This document shows, piece by piece, positions 11,890 to 24,229 of a stretch of 64,000 nucleotides of DNA (positions are counted from its first letter, which is position 1; every line of letters starts with the position of its first letter). Origin of the DNA: Boletus sp. NGJ (taxonomy: Eukaryota > Basidiomycota > Agaricomycetes > Boletales > Boletaceae); NCBI GenBank assembly GCA_019096195.1, contig JAGTXK010000055.1:310001-374000 (forward strand), given 5' to 3'. The notes under the pieces are model-generated. The model worked only from the letters and a program-made list of their open reading frames with translations. It ran no database searches and was not told the DNA's origin. A program made the position numbers and the translations under genes.

Positions 11890-14800
11890 ATGGCCGAGTA
11901 TGTCATCGAGGATAAGCCAGCAGTCAATAAAGAGTGAGTACCTGGGCGAGCGGCATTCGAGAGTGTGATACTGACAAGAGTCGAGTGAAGACAGTCCCTA
12001 CCCCTTCAGCACCGAATACAAACAGCAAGCTAAACTGATCGAGATCAAGGGGAATATAAGCTCAGTCGCCTTTTTTGCTGATGGGAAGCACTTTGTGGGT
12101 AGCACGGGAGGAACGATTCGATGTTGGCGCGTGGTGGATGGCGCGTTGGTGGGGACGATGGATGCGGGGGGTGAGGTTATGGACGTCGCGGTCTCACGAG
12201 ATGGAAAGTGGGTCGTCAGTGGGACGACAGAAGGCTTGGTGATAGTATGGAATGCGGTGAGCTACGAAAAGGTAATCGCATTCGCAGGACACAAGAACTG
12301 GGTGTATGCAGTCGATATCTCTCCAGATGGAACGAGAATTGCGACTGGATCAAATGACAAGACTGCTTGCGTCTGGTCGCTCTCGATTGGCCAGCGACTG
12401 CTCGGTCCCCTGCAACACAACGGCGCCGTTTTCATGGTCAGATTCTCACCCGACGGACGCCTCATTGCCACTGCTAGTAGTTGGTCACGTCGCGTTCGGA
12501 ATCTACGATAGTCAGCAAGGCAGCGCTCTCGTTGACGTCAACAACCAGGCCAGCGAGTCGATCAATCGATCCCTCACTTGGACCAGCGATAGCAAGCAAC
12601 TTTTTGGTTTGTCTAATGACGGAAACATCGTCTGTCTCGACGTGTCCACAGGCACGACGCGCTCTAAATGGCCCATCCACGCCAGCTCTGGTTACACCTC
12701 CAAGTGCATCGCCCTAGCGAGCAATGACACATTCATCGCAGCTCCCGCATACCCATCAGTCTCGTTGTGGGACACTACGACGCACGAGCACATCGGGTCT
12801 ATTGTCATGGATACTGATCGCATCGAGTCGATGGCTCTCTCAACAAACAATGTTCTTGTGATGGGCGGATGTTATACTACCTCGTCTACAATCACGCTCC
12901 GCAGTCTCCGGGATGTCATTCCTTCATCCTACTGCTCTGACCCTGTAAGTGCATTTACATCATAATCCCGCTACATGAGACAGTTTCCTTATCATGAGCG
13001 GACCCGGCAGCGCATGGGGTTGGAAAAGGCCGGTCCCGGAGAGGTAATCAAAAGCCCAAGTGTGTTTTATTAGCACGCGAATTCGCGTGTCGTTGACATC
13101 CAGGTTCATTAGATAAAATTGCGCGTCTCGAAGAAACCGTCCAGCAACTCCGTGACCAGCTCTCCAACTCCAAACGTAGAGCGGATAGCCTAAACGAGTT
13201 GCTTCGTGCACAGGAGATGAACTCGAGTGCGTCCATCGCCACCCCGACGCGCGTTCATTGACATTCCCGTCTTTAGACACCAAAATCGCCCATCTCGAAA
13301 AAACCGTCCAGCAACTCCGCGACCAGCACGCCCATTCCCAACACACAGCCGATAACCTCCTCCAGATCCTTCATGCGCACGAGCAAAAACATAAATGCGA
13401 AGCCCTGTATGCCGAGGACCGCATAATCAAAGCAGCGATATGTCTCTCCGAGATCACCAATACCATAGGCGACGAGGTGAGAGCCAACACGCTGATAATG
13501 AACTGGCTTGCTGGTGAGTTTTGGGGTCGCGTATGCGGAGAATGCATTCAAATTTTACCATCAGAGTTCAAGAACGACTGTGAATCAACGCTGAAAATAA
13601 TTGGAGACGAGGCATCGAGTGCAGAGGAAGAAGATGAAGCGGTTGCAGCCTACTCTGCTGCATTGCTACTCAGTCCCTCCACCCCGAACACCTTCCTAAC
13701 CAAGTGGGCGCACATAATGTTGACTCGTAGCTCAGTGAGCGAAGTATCGAGTGCCGCCGCTAAGGTATGCTCTAGATGATAATCTGAAGCCGGACGTTGA
13801 CAGTCTTTTCGGATCAGTTCAAGCTTATAAACTTTATCATCTGCCAGACGATCAGTGATATTCTTGAAGAGGACGGTCGTGTTTCGGAGGCAATCAAGTG
13901 TTTCCTACAGTTCCAGAGCGAGCTAGGAGAGGTCACGGGTAACCATGATGAGAAACCACAGTCGGGACTCGGTGAGGTGTTCCGACAACGACGCAGCGAC
14001 GCGACAGATTCTTTCCACACAACAATGAACGTCGACGTGATGTCTATGGATGAAACTGAGTGGGTTGCTGGTGAGGATTCGCTACCTCTTTCATGGCCCT
14101 CAGTGTCCTCTGACATTGGACATCAGACTTCAAAATGCGTAGTCTCAAGACATTAGAGCAACGTGGAGATGTCTCTGTGGATTCCGCTTTATACAAAGAT
14201 GCTGTTGTCCAATACACTATAGCACTGGCCCTCGATTCTTTATCGACAGATCTTTTGACCAAACGAAGCAAAGCACGAGCTGCGATTGGATCATGGCAAG
14301 ATTCGCTGGAGGATGCTGATGCGGTACGTATCCTGATTTACACCAGAGCGATCGATCAACGTGATCTCAGGCGATCAAACTCAACCCATCGTGTCCACGT
14401 GGCCACGAAAGAAAGCATGCGGCACTGCTTGGCGCTCGTCGTTATGATGAAGCAATCAAGGCATACAAAGATATGCTTCTGAACCTTGAACAATCTCTGG
14501 ATCCTGTTACTCCAGGTAATATTTTCCAACTCACAATGGAAGCATCACCTGACAATGCAAAAATCAATCTGTGTGACAAGCACGAGCGTTTGGATGAATT
14601 CGAAGGTGATACAACATTCAAGGAGCTTGTTGCATCCATCACGACAGGGATCGACAAGTCTCGCATCACGCAGACCGTTCGGAAATATTTCCAATATGCC
14701 ACATTCTCCCATGCTTGGGAGGGAGCAGAACCGCTTTTCTACGATGTCCTTCATGAACCATTACACGAATTAGCAGCATCACCCACACAGTCCTGAAGTT

Positions 14801-16117
14801 GATGATGTTCTGTGCGACGGCGCGGGAGGCCAAGGTTGCGCTGGGCATGGTCCGATACATGTTGTATCAACAAAACAAACAGTTCGGTGCTCCAAGAATC
14901 CCTGACCTCGATGTTTCGATGGTACCACGCAGCCGCGCTCACCATTGTTCACCTAAAGGGTGTACGATCTGACCCGGAGCTGGGTGCGCTCGAGAGGTAT
15001 TTTTGGAACACCCGTGCATGGACGTTGCAAGAGTTCTTTGCATCCTGGGTCATCCGCTTCTACACCGAAGATTGGAAGCCATATCTTCCTCAGGAGAGTG
15101 CATATAACCACAAGGAGTCATCTCCAATCATGGGCGAGATGGGGGCCGCGAATGGTGTTGATGCACAAGTTCTGCTCTCTCTTCAACACGGATCAGAGAA
15201 TGTACGACAGAAACTCTGCCTTCCCTCGACGCGCGTCTCTACAAAACAAGAGGATATAGCCTACTCGCTCTTCAATATCTTTGATGTCTCCATCCTGGTC
15301 ACGTATGGCGAGGGCCAACAACGCGCTCTGGGTCGCCTCCTACAAGAGGTGTTGACTCGGTCAGGTGATGTTACGATTCTAGCCTGGACGGGGAAGGCGT
15401 CCGACTATAACCGCTGTCTTCCTGCGTATATCGCGAGCCAGCATCATCCTATATCCCGTCACTAATCGAAGATGACAAGATGGACGTGTTGGTCACGGAA
15501 CTACGGGCATCGTCATATCTCAACTCGGCTATACGATCAAGTCATCGTTCTCCCATCGCCCCGTCTCGTCAGTCGTCGCCTGAGCTTATCTTGCATTACG
15601 TTTCCGCTGAGAGGACTCTCCGTCTCGAGCGGCGATTCTCAGTGTGTTTATAGTGCCGTGACATCCGCACTCGGGAATGTCGAGATCAAGACGACGGAGG
15701 ACTTATCCAACCTGAAGAATTTAGTGCTCGTGTATCCATGGCTCCAGTGCCTTCTCGATCCTGCTCTTCCTTCCAAGGATCCGATTGTAGATGAGGATGA
15801 GGCGGAACTGCTAAGTTCGCTTGATGGGGATAGCGGGGATGGAGACTCTGATGTGCTGTCTCCTTTGTCATCGCACACTGCATCCCCTTCATACGACAAA
15901 GCTTAACAGAGCATTACGGCTTTTTACGCGTCTCAGGCAGCTGAGGCAACCCTTTGGCACACTATTGCTCGGTCCTCGGGTCCCGAGTCTGTCTATTCTT
16001 CGTGATCTCAAATTTGACCATTGCATGTTGCATTTCGCATTGCTTTCCGAAACGTATATTACAAACCAACTGGATAGGTTTAAGACTTGGACGTCGAACT
16101 TCTCCGAGCCGGAATGA
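11890..16117 (+). pseudogene. WD40 - coiled-coil - TPR - HET protein gene, apparently decayed
   Basis: HET-domain proteins mediate heterokaryon incompatibility and cell death in fungi; WD40 and TPR repeats are typical recognition or scaffold modules. The first exon 11890-11933 (MAEYVIEDKPAVNK) joins in phase to 11995. The WD40 block (about 11995-12950) has repeats such as SRDGKWVVSGTTEGLVIVWN and HKNWVYAVDISPDGTRIATG. Two similar coiled-coil segments follow (13113-13395), then a helical segment (about 13430-13900), a TPR-like part (ALYKDAVVQYTIALALDS, near 14190) and the HET domain (14530-15450: YFQYATFSHAWEG, WAWSDTCCIN, WNTRAWTLQEFF, EDIAYSLFNIF). A Leu-rich C-terminal region continues to about 16117. 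The domains lie in different frames; not every switch fits an intron, so several breaks are likely and the gene is probably not functional. Domain calls are firm, gene limits are not. Confidence 0.7.
13113..13395 (+). repeat. Tandem duplicated coiled-coil exon
   Basis: Two units (about 13113-13226 and 13277-13395) encode near-parallel helices. The first has KIARLEETVQQLRDQLSNSK and the second KIAHLEKTVQQLRDQHAHSQ. Each is preceded by a TTAG acceptor-like site, so they look like a duplicated exon within the WD40/TPR/HET gene. Confidence 0.7.
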
Positions 16118-18120
16118 CCGGCCTTTGATTCAAAAAGATACATGGAATCCATCTGGCAGCCCTCCGTTTGCGTTCGTTTCCTTTTGTTTTGGATAACACG
16201 ACTCGCCAGCATCCATGGCAAGCCCGCTACGTTTTGGACAAGCCGCCACTGGAGCACACCGAGATCTAAGAGAGATCCTCTCGACAATCGCTCAAAACCG
16301 CGGAAAAGTGAAGAAGGTTCAATAGTGGTGTCGTCCGATAGAAGAGTCTTCCCTGGCCCACAGCACAGTTGTCGCACGCTACAGCTTGCGCAATCGCACA
16401 CAAATGTCCGATATTACCTTGCTTGCAAGGTTAATTGTCGGGAGCTTTGAGTGTAGACACATGACCAAGTCACGCGAATCTTATGTAATGTCACATCATG
16501 CACGTTTCCTCCCGTTTGGAATGAGCGGCGCAAGTATGGTTTGTTGTTGGTCTTTCGCAGTGTGTATGGAAAAGGCAATAACACTGCAGTGAAACATCAG
16601 ATTTGTTCTTCCTCCTCATATGCCATCTTGCTATGAATTCGCCCATAGATTATGATAGATACTGATTAGTATAAATCTAAGATGACGAACAACTTGAAGA
16701 CAAAAAAGGATCTGACATCCAAAAGATCACGAGATGTATAGCGGGAATAGGCAAACGACACCCAATTAGACTAAAGGAGACACCAGATCCAAGTCTCAGT
16801 GTAGCCAAGAATGTAGCGTACAAATCTCTGCCAAAAAAAATCGAGATCGCACCCTATAAAAAAACCCACTACTTACGTAGCGGGAATTACTGCCTTTTGT
16901 ATTGAAATGGACGAGCGTGCTTGTCGGCTTACTTCCTTTCAAAACAGCTGTCACACTCTCGTCGTTTCACTTTGAATAGTTTCCTTTCATACCCGCGAAT
17001 CTCGGTCCTACTCTGAATCAAGCTCCCGAGTCTTGATAGGCCCCACAGATCGTTCTCTGATCGCCATTGATCTACGCGTAACTATTGTGACTACTGTGAC
17101 ACGGGCACTGAGTCCTTACCTGTGGCAATGAGAACGAAAGGCCACTGGGGCGAACAACCTGAGGCGGAGCGAGCTGCGAGGCCTTGAGGGTGGGCTGAGC
17201 AAGTTCAAGTTACTGAGCAGCTGGCAGAGAGCTGACATGTAATGACAGTGTCAAGTGAACAGGCCCAAAAAGTTTAAGCATGAAGGATCCGAGTCAGTGG
17301 CAAAAGGCACAAATAGGATGGTCATGCCGAGCACAGCCAGGTCGGAATATATGACACTGCGGTGAGTCATCATTTGGCTTCGATTCAGACGACATCCCGA
17401 GGGGGAGGCTGCCTCCCCGACTCGAACGGTAACTAACCCCGTTTTGGATTGATTATTGCATTTTTTTCTAGCCATCCTCCAATCACAGCTCGCAAATGGC
17501 CGGAGGCAGAGTAGTCAAGTGATAATGTTACACAGCGTCTTGCAGATGGAGCATATGTGGTCACCACCGAACGGAGTCTCAACGTCAAGCTCAACTCACC
17601 AACGTTCAACACGGGACCGTGCGTAGTTATTCCCTCGTGATACTCCATGACTGACCAACTGAGTGGTTGACCAACTTACAATGGTAGCCGATGGTATGGA
17701 GCTAGGAACTTGTTTGCAGTCTGTGAGGGGAGTGGGGGAAGGTGCAAATGAATGGCTATGCTTCTGATTGACAGCTGCGAGACAGTGCGATGAGCTCGCA
17801 CTCCAGCGAAGTGGACGAGAGCAAAAGGTCGGGCGCCTTACGCCGGCAAAAATATTCAGTTTCCAGTTTATCAACGGATCCGATTCTCAGATTTGCTGCT
17901 TTCGTGGAGAGACATGCGGTGAGTATCATAGCTTTCATTAGCCGGGCAGCAACTTATCACCAGATAGGAACTGAGGCACATTTTCCATACCTCAATCATT
18001 GGCACGGGACAAACACATCACTAGGTAAAGCTTAAATACGAGGGCATTTCTCACTGAGACCCCGTACGACATAATTCCCAGTTTCTGCTGCCCTCGGACA
18101 TACCCACTGCTACCAATACC
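16118..18120. other. Intergenic, no gene seen
   Basis: Two kilobases without a supportable gene. It is AT-rich around 16600-16900. Open frames at 17596-17938 (minus) and 17790-18035 (plus) show no domain and are probably chance. The P450 gene begins at the right edge. Confidence 0.45.
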
Positions 18121-20226
18121 ATGCTTTTTGGGGCAGTGATATCGCTCGTCCTCTGCATCTGTCTCTATGACCTGTATACCAGGTGCCGAGCTCACCATTT
18201 ACCACCAGGCATCTCTGGTCTTCGATGCCTCTTTGAGATCCCGAAAGGGAAGATATGGTCGAAAGGTGCTCCAGCTTAACCGCAAATATGGTGTGCAGAG
18301 TTATCATCATAAATTTTGCTATCACTGATCATTCGTCGGATAGGTGATATTACCTCTATATCGTTGTGTGGGTACAATATCATCCTCATCGGTTCTGCCA
18401 AAATTGCCGACGATCTCCTTGAAAAACGTGGCATGAATTATGTTGACCGCCCTCGGTCAGTTATGGGAGAGCTGTCAGGATGGGGCACAATGATGTTACT
18501 GTGCAACTACACCGATCGCTTTCGTACTCAACGAAGATGGATCGCTCAGGATATTGGCAGTCATGCTAATGTCGCCAAGGTTCATAGGATGATCGAGGTT
18601 GAAACACGACGATCTTTTCGATTGGTACTCGAGGATCCGGACAGGATCCGGGTCCACCTCCGCAGGTATGTTTGAGATAGATCTTTCTCCTATTTGACTA
18701 ATGATGTCGTACAGGAATGTTACTTCCATCGCATTACACCTTTCGCATGGATATATCACTAATATGGAGGGCGACGATCCTCTGGTCGAGTTAACTGAAT
18801 TAGCAAACTCGCAATTGTCAAAGACATTAGTTGCGGGTGCACACGCTGTCGATTTCATCCCTTTCTGTAAGTTGACGATCTATTCCACTATCTCTCAGTT
18901 CCTACACCTGCTGCAGTGAAGTACATCCCATCATGGGTTCCCGGTGCTGGTTTCAAGAAGAGAGCCGCAGAATATGCTGCCGTTCTGCGAGACATATTAG
19001 AAATCCCTCACGATTATGTCCAGTCTCAGCTTGTGAGTTCGCTAGGCATTTTGTTTTGACGCCCGCCGATCTGGATTTGGAGGCTGCTGGTACAGCGCTG
19101 CCATCACTTTCCTCTCGTCTCTTAAGCTTACCAGACCTCACGGAAGAACAGCGGGACAACATTAAATGGACTGCATCTTCGGTATTCCGAGGTACGCACA
19201 ACACTGTTAATCTCAGTCTCGTGGTAACATTATCAAAATGATAGCGGGTGCAGAAACGGTACGAGACTTATCTCTTACTACAAGGTACTCATTGCTAAAG
19301 TTTTGTCCAGTCCACATCTGCCTCTTATGCGTTCTACCTCGCTATGACGCTCTATCCACGTGTCATGAAAAAAGCCCAGCAGGAGCTCGACTCGGTCGTT
19401 GGTACTGGCAGATTGCCAACATTCACCGACCGGCCATCTCTACCATACATGGAAGCTCTGTTTACAGAGCTCTTCCGCTGGCATACTCCAGGTCCGATAT
19501 GTAGGTTTGGTTCTCGAACCCAAACACAGTGGTTACTAAGGACGTTCTGCAGCATTGAGGCGTACGAGAGCCAATGATGAATATAACGGATATCTGATTC
19601 CCGAAGGCTCTTATGTTGTGGTCAATATCTGGTAGGTCAGCAGCGCTCGAGTGAAATGCCACAGATACAACGTTCCTTTGAATTTAGGGCCATGCTTCGC
19701 GATGAGAGAACGTACACAGATCCCTTAGAGTTCAAACCCGAACGGTTCCTGGGAGATAATCCGGAACCTCATCCCTTCAATGTATGCTTCGGTTTTGGAC
19801 GACGGTAAGCAGAAAATCAGTCGTGACGAAGACAATATTGACCACGGAACCCCTGCCCAGTCGATGCCCGGGTGGGTTATAGTCGTTCGACTGAACTCCG
19901 AAACGATGTACTGACCTCACGCTCCGCATGTGTACACACAGGTTTTTACTTTGCGCAGTCGACCATCTGGCTTCTGTGTGCCCAATCCCTCGCCGCATTC
20001 GATATCTCAAAACGCGTAGAGAATGGCGTCGAGGTCACGCCAGAGTTTAACTATGAGGGAGAAGCACTCATGTCAGTGTTCAAGTATTCTTCTACATCGT
20101 TCAGTTTGTCGCTGACCTGTGTCTTGCGGATTTTTCAGGTATGTGGCACCCTTCAAATGTCTGATCAAGCCCAGATCAGAGACAGCGGCAGATCTCGTCA
20201 AGGGAGGAATTCCCGATGTAGGGTAG
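18121..20226 (+). CDS. Cytochrome P450 monooxygenase
   Basis: Haem-thiolate monooxygenase of the fungal microsomal type; substrate unknown. The N-terminus has a membrane anchor (MLFGAVISLVLCICLYDLY) and the LPPG hinge. Exons: 18121-18290, 18344-18665, 18715-18866, 18917-19032, 19083-19191, 19245-19258, 19311-19500, 19553-19631, 19688-19804, 19861-19871, 19942-20071, 20139-20226. Key motifs are the oxygen-binding AGAET, the ExxR-region LPYMEALFTELFRWHTPGP, the PERF element (FKPERFLGD) and the haem loop FGFGRRRCPG. Exon 6 (14 nt) carries AGAET and exon 10 (11 nt) carries the haem-ligand cysteine. From exon 2 onward all phases close. Exon 1 does not: the start frame and the frame entering exon 2 differ by one base near 18240-18260, with no room for an intron. 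This could be a sequence error, a wrong start or a recent lesion. Confidence 0.88.
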
Positions 20227-20421
20227 TGCACCCGCAAAGCAGAATACAGAGTTGGACTATTAGTTTCGCTCACATTCTCTGTTTCCGTCGAGTATAGAGT
20301 GTAGGTTTTTCGGGGTGATTTTCCGCTGTTAGAAACTACAAAGTAGTGTAGAATTAAAGGACCATATCACCAAGCTTGAAATACAGGTGGAACATCTACG
20401 AGTCTTTTTGACTCTACGTCG

Positions 20422-22520
20422 ATGCTTGTCACGGCGGCTCGCCATTTCGTCCCACGTCGTGCTCACGCCTGGCATATACGACCGTTCAATAATCCTTCTG
20501 TCGGCTTATTCTCAGTTGCTTTGATGATGCGGACCAGGCGAGCGACTCAGCTGGCTGCCATTGACAAAGATGAGGCCAAGCACAGGCCAGTGGACGTCAA
20601 ACCACCGGCCGAAGGAGAGCATACGAGGCGGCCACTCAAACGCGCTAGGAAAGAACAGCGGCCAGGCGAACGAGCATCATCAACGGTTGCCACTGGCGCA
20701 GAACTTAAAGAACCTGAACGTAAGTCACATTGAGCCCAGGTTGCCTTAGTGTTTCGGACACACAGTACACACAGTGAACGACGCGGATGCTAGCCATACG
20801 AAACAATCACGCAAAGCGCGGAAAAAGAAAGAAGATGCTAACCCCAAACCATCTGATTTCGCTCCGCGCGTATCTTCGGCATGGAAAGTTGGTGCGCACG
20901 TCTCTGCAGCTGGGGGTGTGGAAAACGTGATTGTGAATGCGGCGCGTGTCAGGTGGGCTTCGCGTCCCCTTTGTTTCATTCTCAATGATAACGGCTTGAT
21001 GCACCTTCGTAGGGCCAACGCGTTTGCTCTATTCGTGAAATCGCAACGGAAATGGGTATCTCCCCCTCTTACAGACGAAAACGTCGCGTCTTTCAAAGCA
21101 CGCATGGACGAGTTCGGGTACGATCCGAAATATGTTCTCCCCCATGGAAGCTACCTCGTCAACCTTGGAAACCCTGATGAGTGAGTACCTTGTATGCGCC
21201 GCCCCGTCCTGACCATGATGTGTAATCCCAGAACGAAGCGCGAAAAATCATACGAATGCTTTCTGGATGATCTCAAGCGATGTGAACGTCTCGGCTTGAT
21301 GTTTTACAATTTCCAGTGAGTTTCGATCCTCGTTCTTCCTTCCAACGACCGCGTATATGCTACTTTCGCATCTGAAAAGCCCAGGTTCCACTGTTGGGAA
21401 TGCGACGAAAGAAGAATCGATATCTCATATAGCTCAATGTTTAAACAGGGCACATCGAGAGACATCATCCGTGACAACTGTCATCGAGAACATGGTGAGT
21501 GCTGTTTTCCGCCCACATTTGTTCTCCAGTCTTCACAATGTGAATACTGAGCCGGGGGTAATGATATGCTTCTATTAGTCTGGTGCCAAGAACATCATAG
21601 GTTCCCGGTTTACAGAGCTGCGAGATATTATCGATCAGGTCGAGGACAAGTCGAGAGTTGGAGTGTGTCTTGATACGTGTAAGTACTTGGCTCAGCATGG
21701 AACTGTACAATCGCTGATGCACTTGTGGGTAGGTCATATGTACGCAGCCGTAAGCGACCTTGTCGCCCATTTGAGACATAGATGTTGATGTATTACATAG
21801 GGTTATGATATCTCTACAAAAGCAGGTTGGAAGTAAGTTCCATCTTAATCTGTAGGGGATTTCTTGACACTTCAACTACCGGCAGCACAACGAGTGAGTC
21901 GAGGATCCATGTCCATTACATGCGTCGCAGACTTACGTGGACTCTGTTGATAGTGGCGACGTTCGATGAACAAGTTGGACTCTCATACCTCCGAGGGATG
22001 CACCTGAACGACTCCAAGACACCACTTGGATCAAAGAAAGATAGGCATGAGAACATTGGGCTGTACGTCGTCACCCACCAATGGTCGTTCTGACTGATCC
22101 ATCTGCTCATCTTTTTTATTTATTCATCTGCGCCCTCCCGCATTATTTGCCGAACATCTTACCAGAGGTACACTCAAGCTCTCAGCATTCCTAACGATCC
22201 TCTCGGACCCTCGAGTTCAAGATATTCCTCTTATACTCGAAACCCCAACATTTGAAGCTGTAGAGGTATGGGAGTGTGAGATCAACGTGTTGAATATGTT
22301 GTCGAAGGTTGGGGCTGGTTCAGGGGCTAGTGTGGGAGAAGAAGGGGATAGAGGAAGAGAAGAGATGTTGGAGGAGATGGTGGGCGAGATTCGGAATGTC
22401 ATCCAGGAAAGGAACGGGAAGAAAAATACATCAGGCATATCCAAACCGAAAGGAAAGTCAAGAAAACGTGAGATAACAGACGATGAAGAGGAGGATGAGT
22501 GCACGGAGCATTCTGGGTAG
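20422..22520 (+). CDS. APN1: AP endonuclease APN1 (endonuclease IV family)
   Basis: Zinc enzyme that cuts DNA 5' to abasic sites in base-excision repair. Exons 20422-20719, 20775-20952, 21013-21180, 21232-21315, 21380-21494, 21579-21678, 21733-21749, 21801-21832, 21886-21893, 21954-22062 and 22166-22520 close in phase for 487 residues. Family metal ligands are visible: [58 protein letters not shown] and LILETP. Exons 7 and 9 are only 17 and 8 nt. The first ~45 residues are Arg/His/Ala-rich without acidic residues and look like a mitochondrial presequence. Lys/Arg-rich stretches follow ([16 protein letters not shown]) and recur at the C-terminus (KGKSRKRE), resembling nuclear signals. Dual mitochondrial and nuclear targeting is therefore likely, as reported for yeast Apn1. 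A start at 20524 would omit the leader. Confidence 0.95.
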
Positions 22521-22674
22521 ATGGAACGAGTGTGGTACTGTTCCCCCACCTCATCTACACTAGTACTGATCTTGTCTGACCAGCCACGGTTACAACAATC
22601 GTGGATCATTACCTTGCAAACTAGGATAAGTATTGGAGGCGTAAATTAACCTTTTTTTCGTGGTATAATCAACA

Positions 22675-24229
22675 CTATAACCGGTTCACAGAACACCGCC
22701 TGCATACTAGGGTCTGGCAATTCATGCAGCGCTGCGACCAACAAATGAGCACACAGCATCCAAAGGACACCAGATAAAAAACTCGCCATCAAGAAAACGG
22801 GCAAGAAATCACTACACTGTTCGCACTGCCCAGATCCGTGTCTATACCTCCAGGAGTGGACCTGACATTCGTGATTTTCACGCAGCTGCTCCATCTGTTG
22901 ATAAACCCGCTCCGCGTGTATTGCTGGTTGCGCCCGAGCCCCCCAATCCCCAAATTCATTGCGCACCCTTCTTTCGGCGTCGTTCACTAAGCGTTCTTCA
23001 TCCCATTGGCGACAGGCACACGTTTTCCATCGTGCAGAGCACAGATAGCAAAACTGTGTCGAACAACGACAGGTAATATGATAACATCCCTGGCTGAGTT
23101 CGATGATGGCATGACACCCGGGGCACGTCTGCCACCTGTTCGCAATCGCCGTTTCTCGTAATTCAAGCGTTGATTGGTGCTCGGAGCAGTCTTCTCCTGG
23201 ATGCGCGTTATTCTTGCATAGGGAGCAGGAGACAGCGTCACAGTTATTGCAGGTGAGATCTCTCTTCATATCTCCCGACGCGTCAAGGAACGTGGAGCAT
23301 CTTGGGTTGGAACAATACACCCGTGATCCGGCGGGTATTGAGTATTCGCGACGCTTAGTGAGAAATTGAGACCGGAGGGAGATCGAGATAAACCTGAAGA
23401 CGCCGAGCTCCAACGGAAGTGGTTGATGACAGCATCGCAGCGGGTGGAGACTCTCATCACGCAGAGACGTTTCGACGAGGCTCACAATGCAGCCTCGACA
23501 ATAGCGGTGGGCGCAAGGTGCTTCAAACGAGCGACGAGCGAGGACGTCGTCGCCGCAAATGACACATTCGAGACCTGTATCGAGGCTTCTGATCATCGAT
23601 GTCAGTTACGTTCAAGTTCAGGGAGACGAGTCTCACTGGGAGTGTTGGTGGGGGGCGATGACAGGGGCCACTGGGGTGGTGATGTGAAGATTTTCTACGC
23701 CCACACGAATGGCTTTCGTGTCCACCTCCGTGGCGTTACTAGTATTTCCACGTGGCACGGGAGCAGGTTCTCTGTTGAAAGAGTCAATGGTTGCATTACA
23801 CAGACATGCTCGGATTGACCTAGCATATTGAACCGTGGTCAGTTCCATCCTCCGTTGCAACGGCGTCTGCTGTGGCAAATCATGCCCATTTCCAAGGGCA
23901 ACAGCTGCCCGATGGTCATCGCGTTCAGCCTGTTCCTGAAGTGCGATTCTCCCGAGTTGATGTGCGTCGGTTTCGATGGCGCGATCGATGCTTGAAGCAA
24001 ATTGGTGGTCTTGCAAGACACCAATCAACGTGTTCAAAGATGCAGCTTGGAAGTCGAATGCAATGTCTTCGTCGCTGCGCGGGGCATCCTCGCGAGCCTT
24101 GCCTTTCCGGGTGGCCTGGACGGCAGCTATGTCGTTGAGTACCAACTCGGCGATGAGGAGCTCCGATGCGGTATCAGGGACTCGTTCGTGGAGGTGGGAC
24201 TCAACGGCAGAGCTTGCGGTCAGAGTCAT
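22675..24229 (-). CDS. RBR (RING-IBR-RING) E3 ubiquitin ligase
   Basis: Ubiquitin ligase of the Ariadne-like RBR class, expanded in mushroom-forming fungi. Exons 24229-23637, 23588-22787 and 22731-22675 close in phase for 483 residues. The N-terminal ~195 residues are helical and acidic (NTLIGVLQDHQFA, QEQAERDDHRAAVALG). RING1 is CVICGDDV...CAHRYCRGC, the IBR is YCSNPRCSTF...CNNCDAVSCSLC, and RING2 is CPGCHAIIELSQGCYHITC, whose cysteine after GCYHIT is the expected catalytic position. The last exon is reached through an intron (22732-22786) with a GC donor. It yields RCMNCQTLVCRRCSVNRL, the Cys-rich end usual for the family; reading through gives an unrelated hydrophobic tail. Start: an in-frame TTG upstream was rejected for the ATG at 24229. 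It converges with APN1 across 154 bp. Confidence 0.9.
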
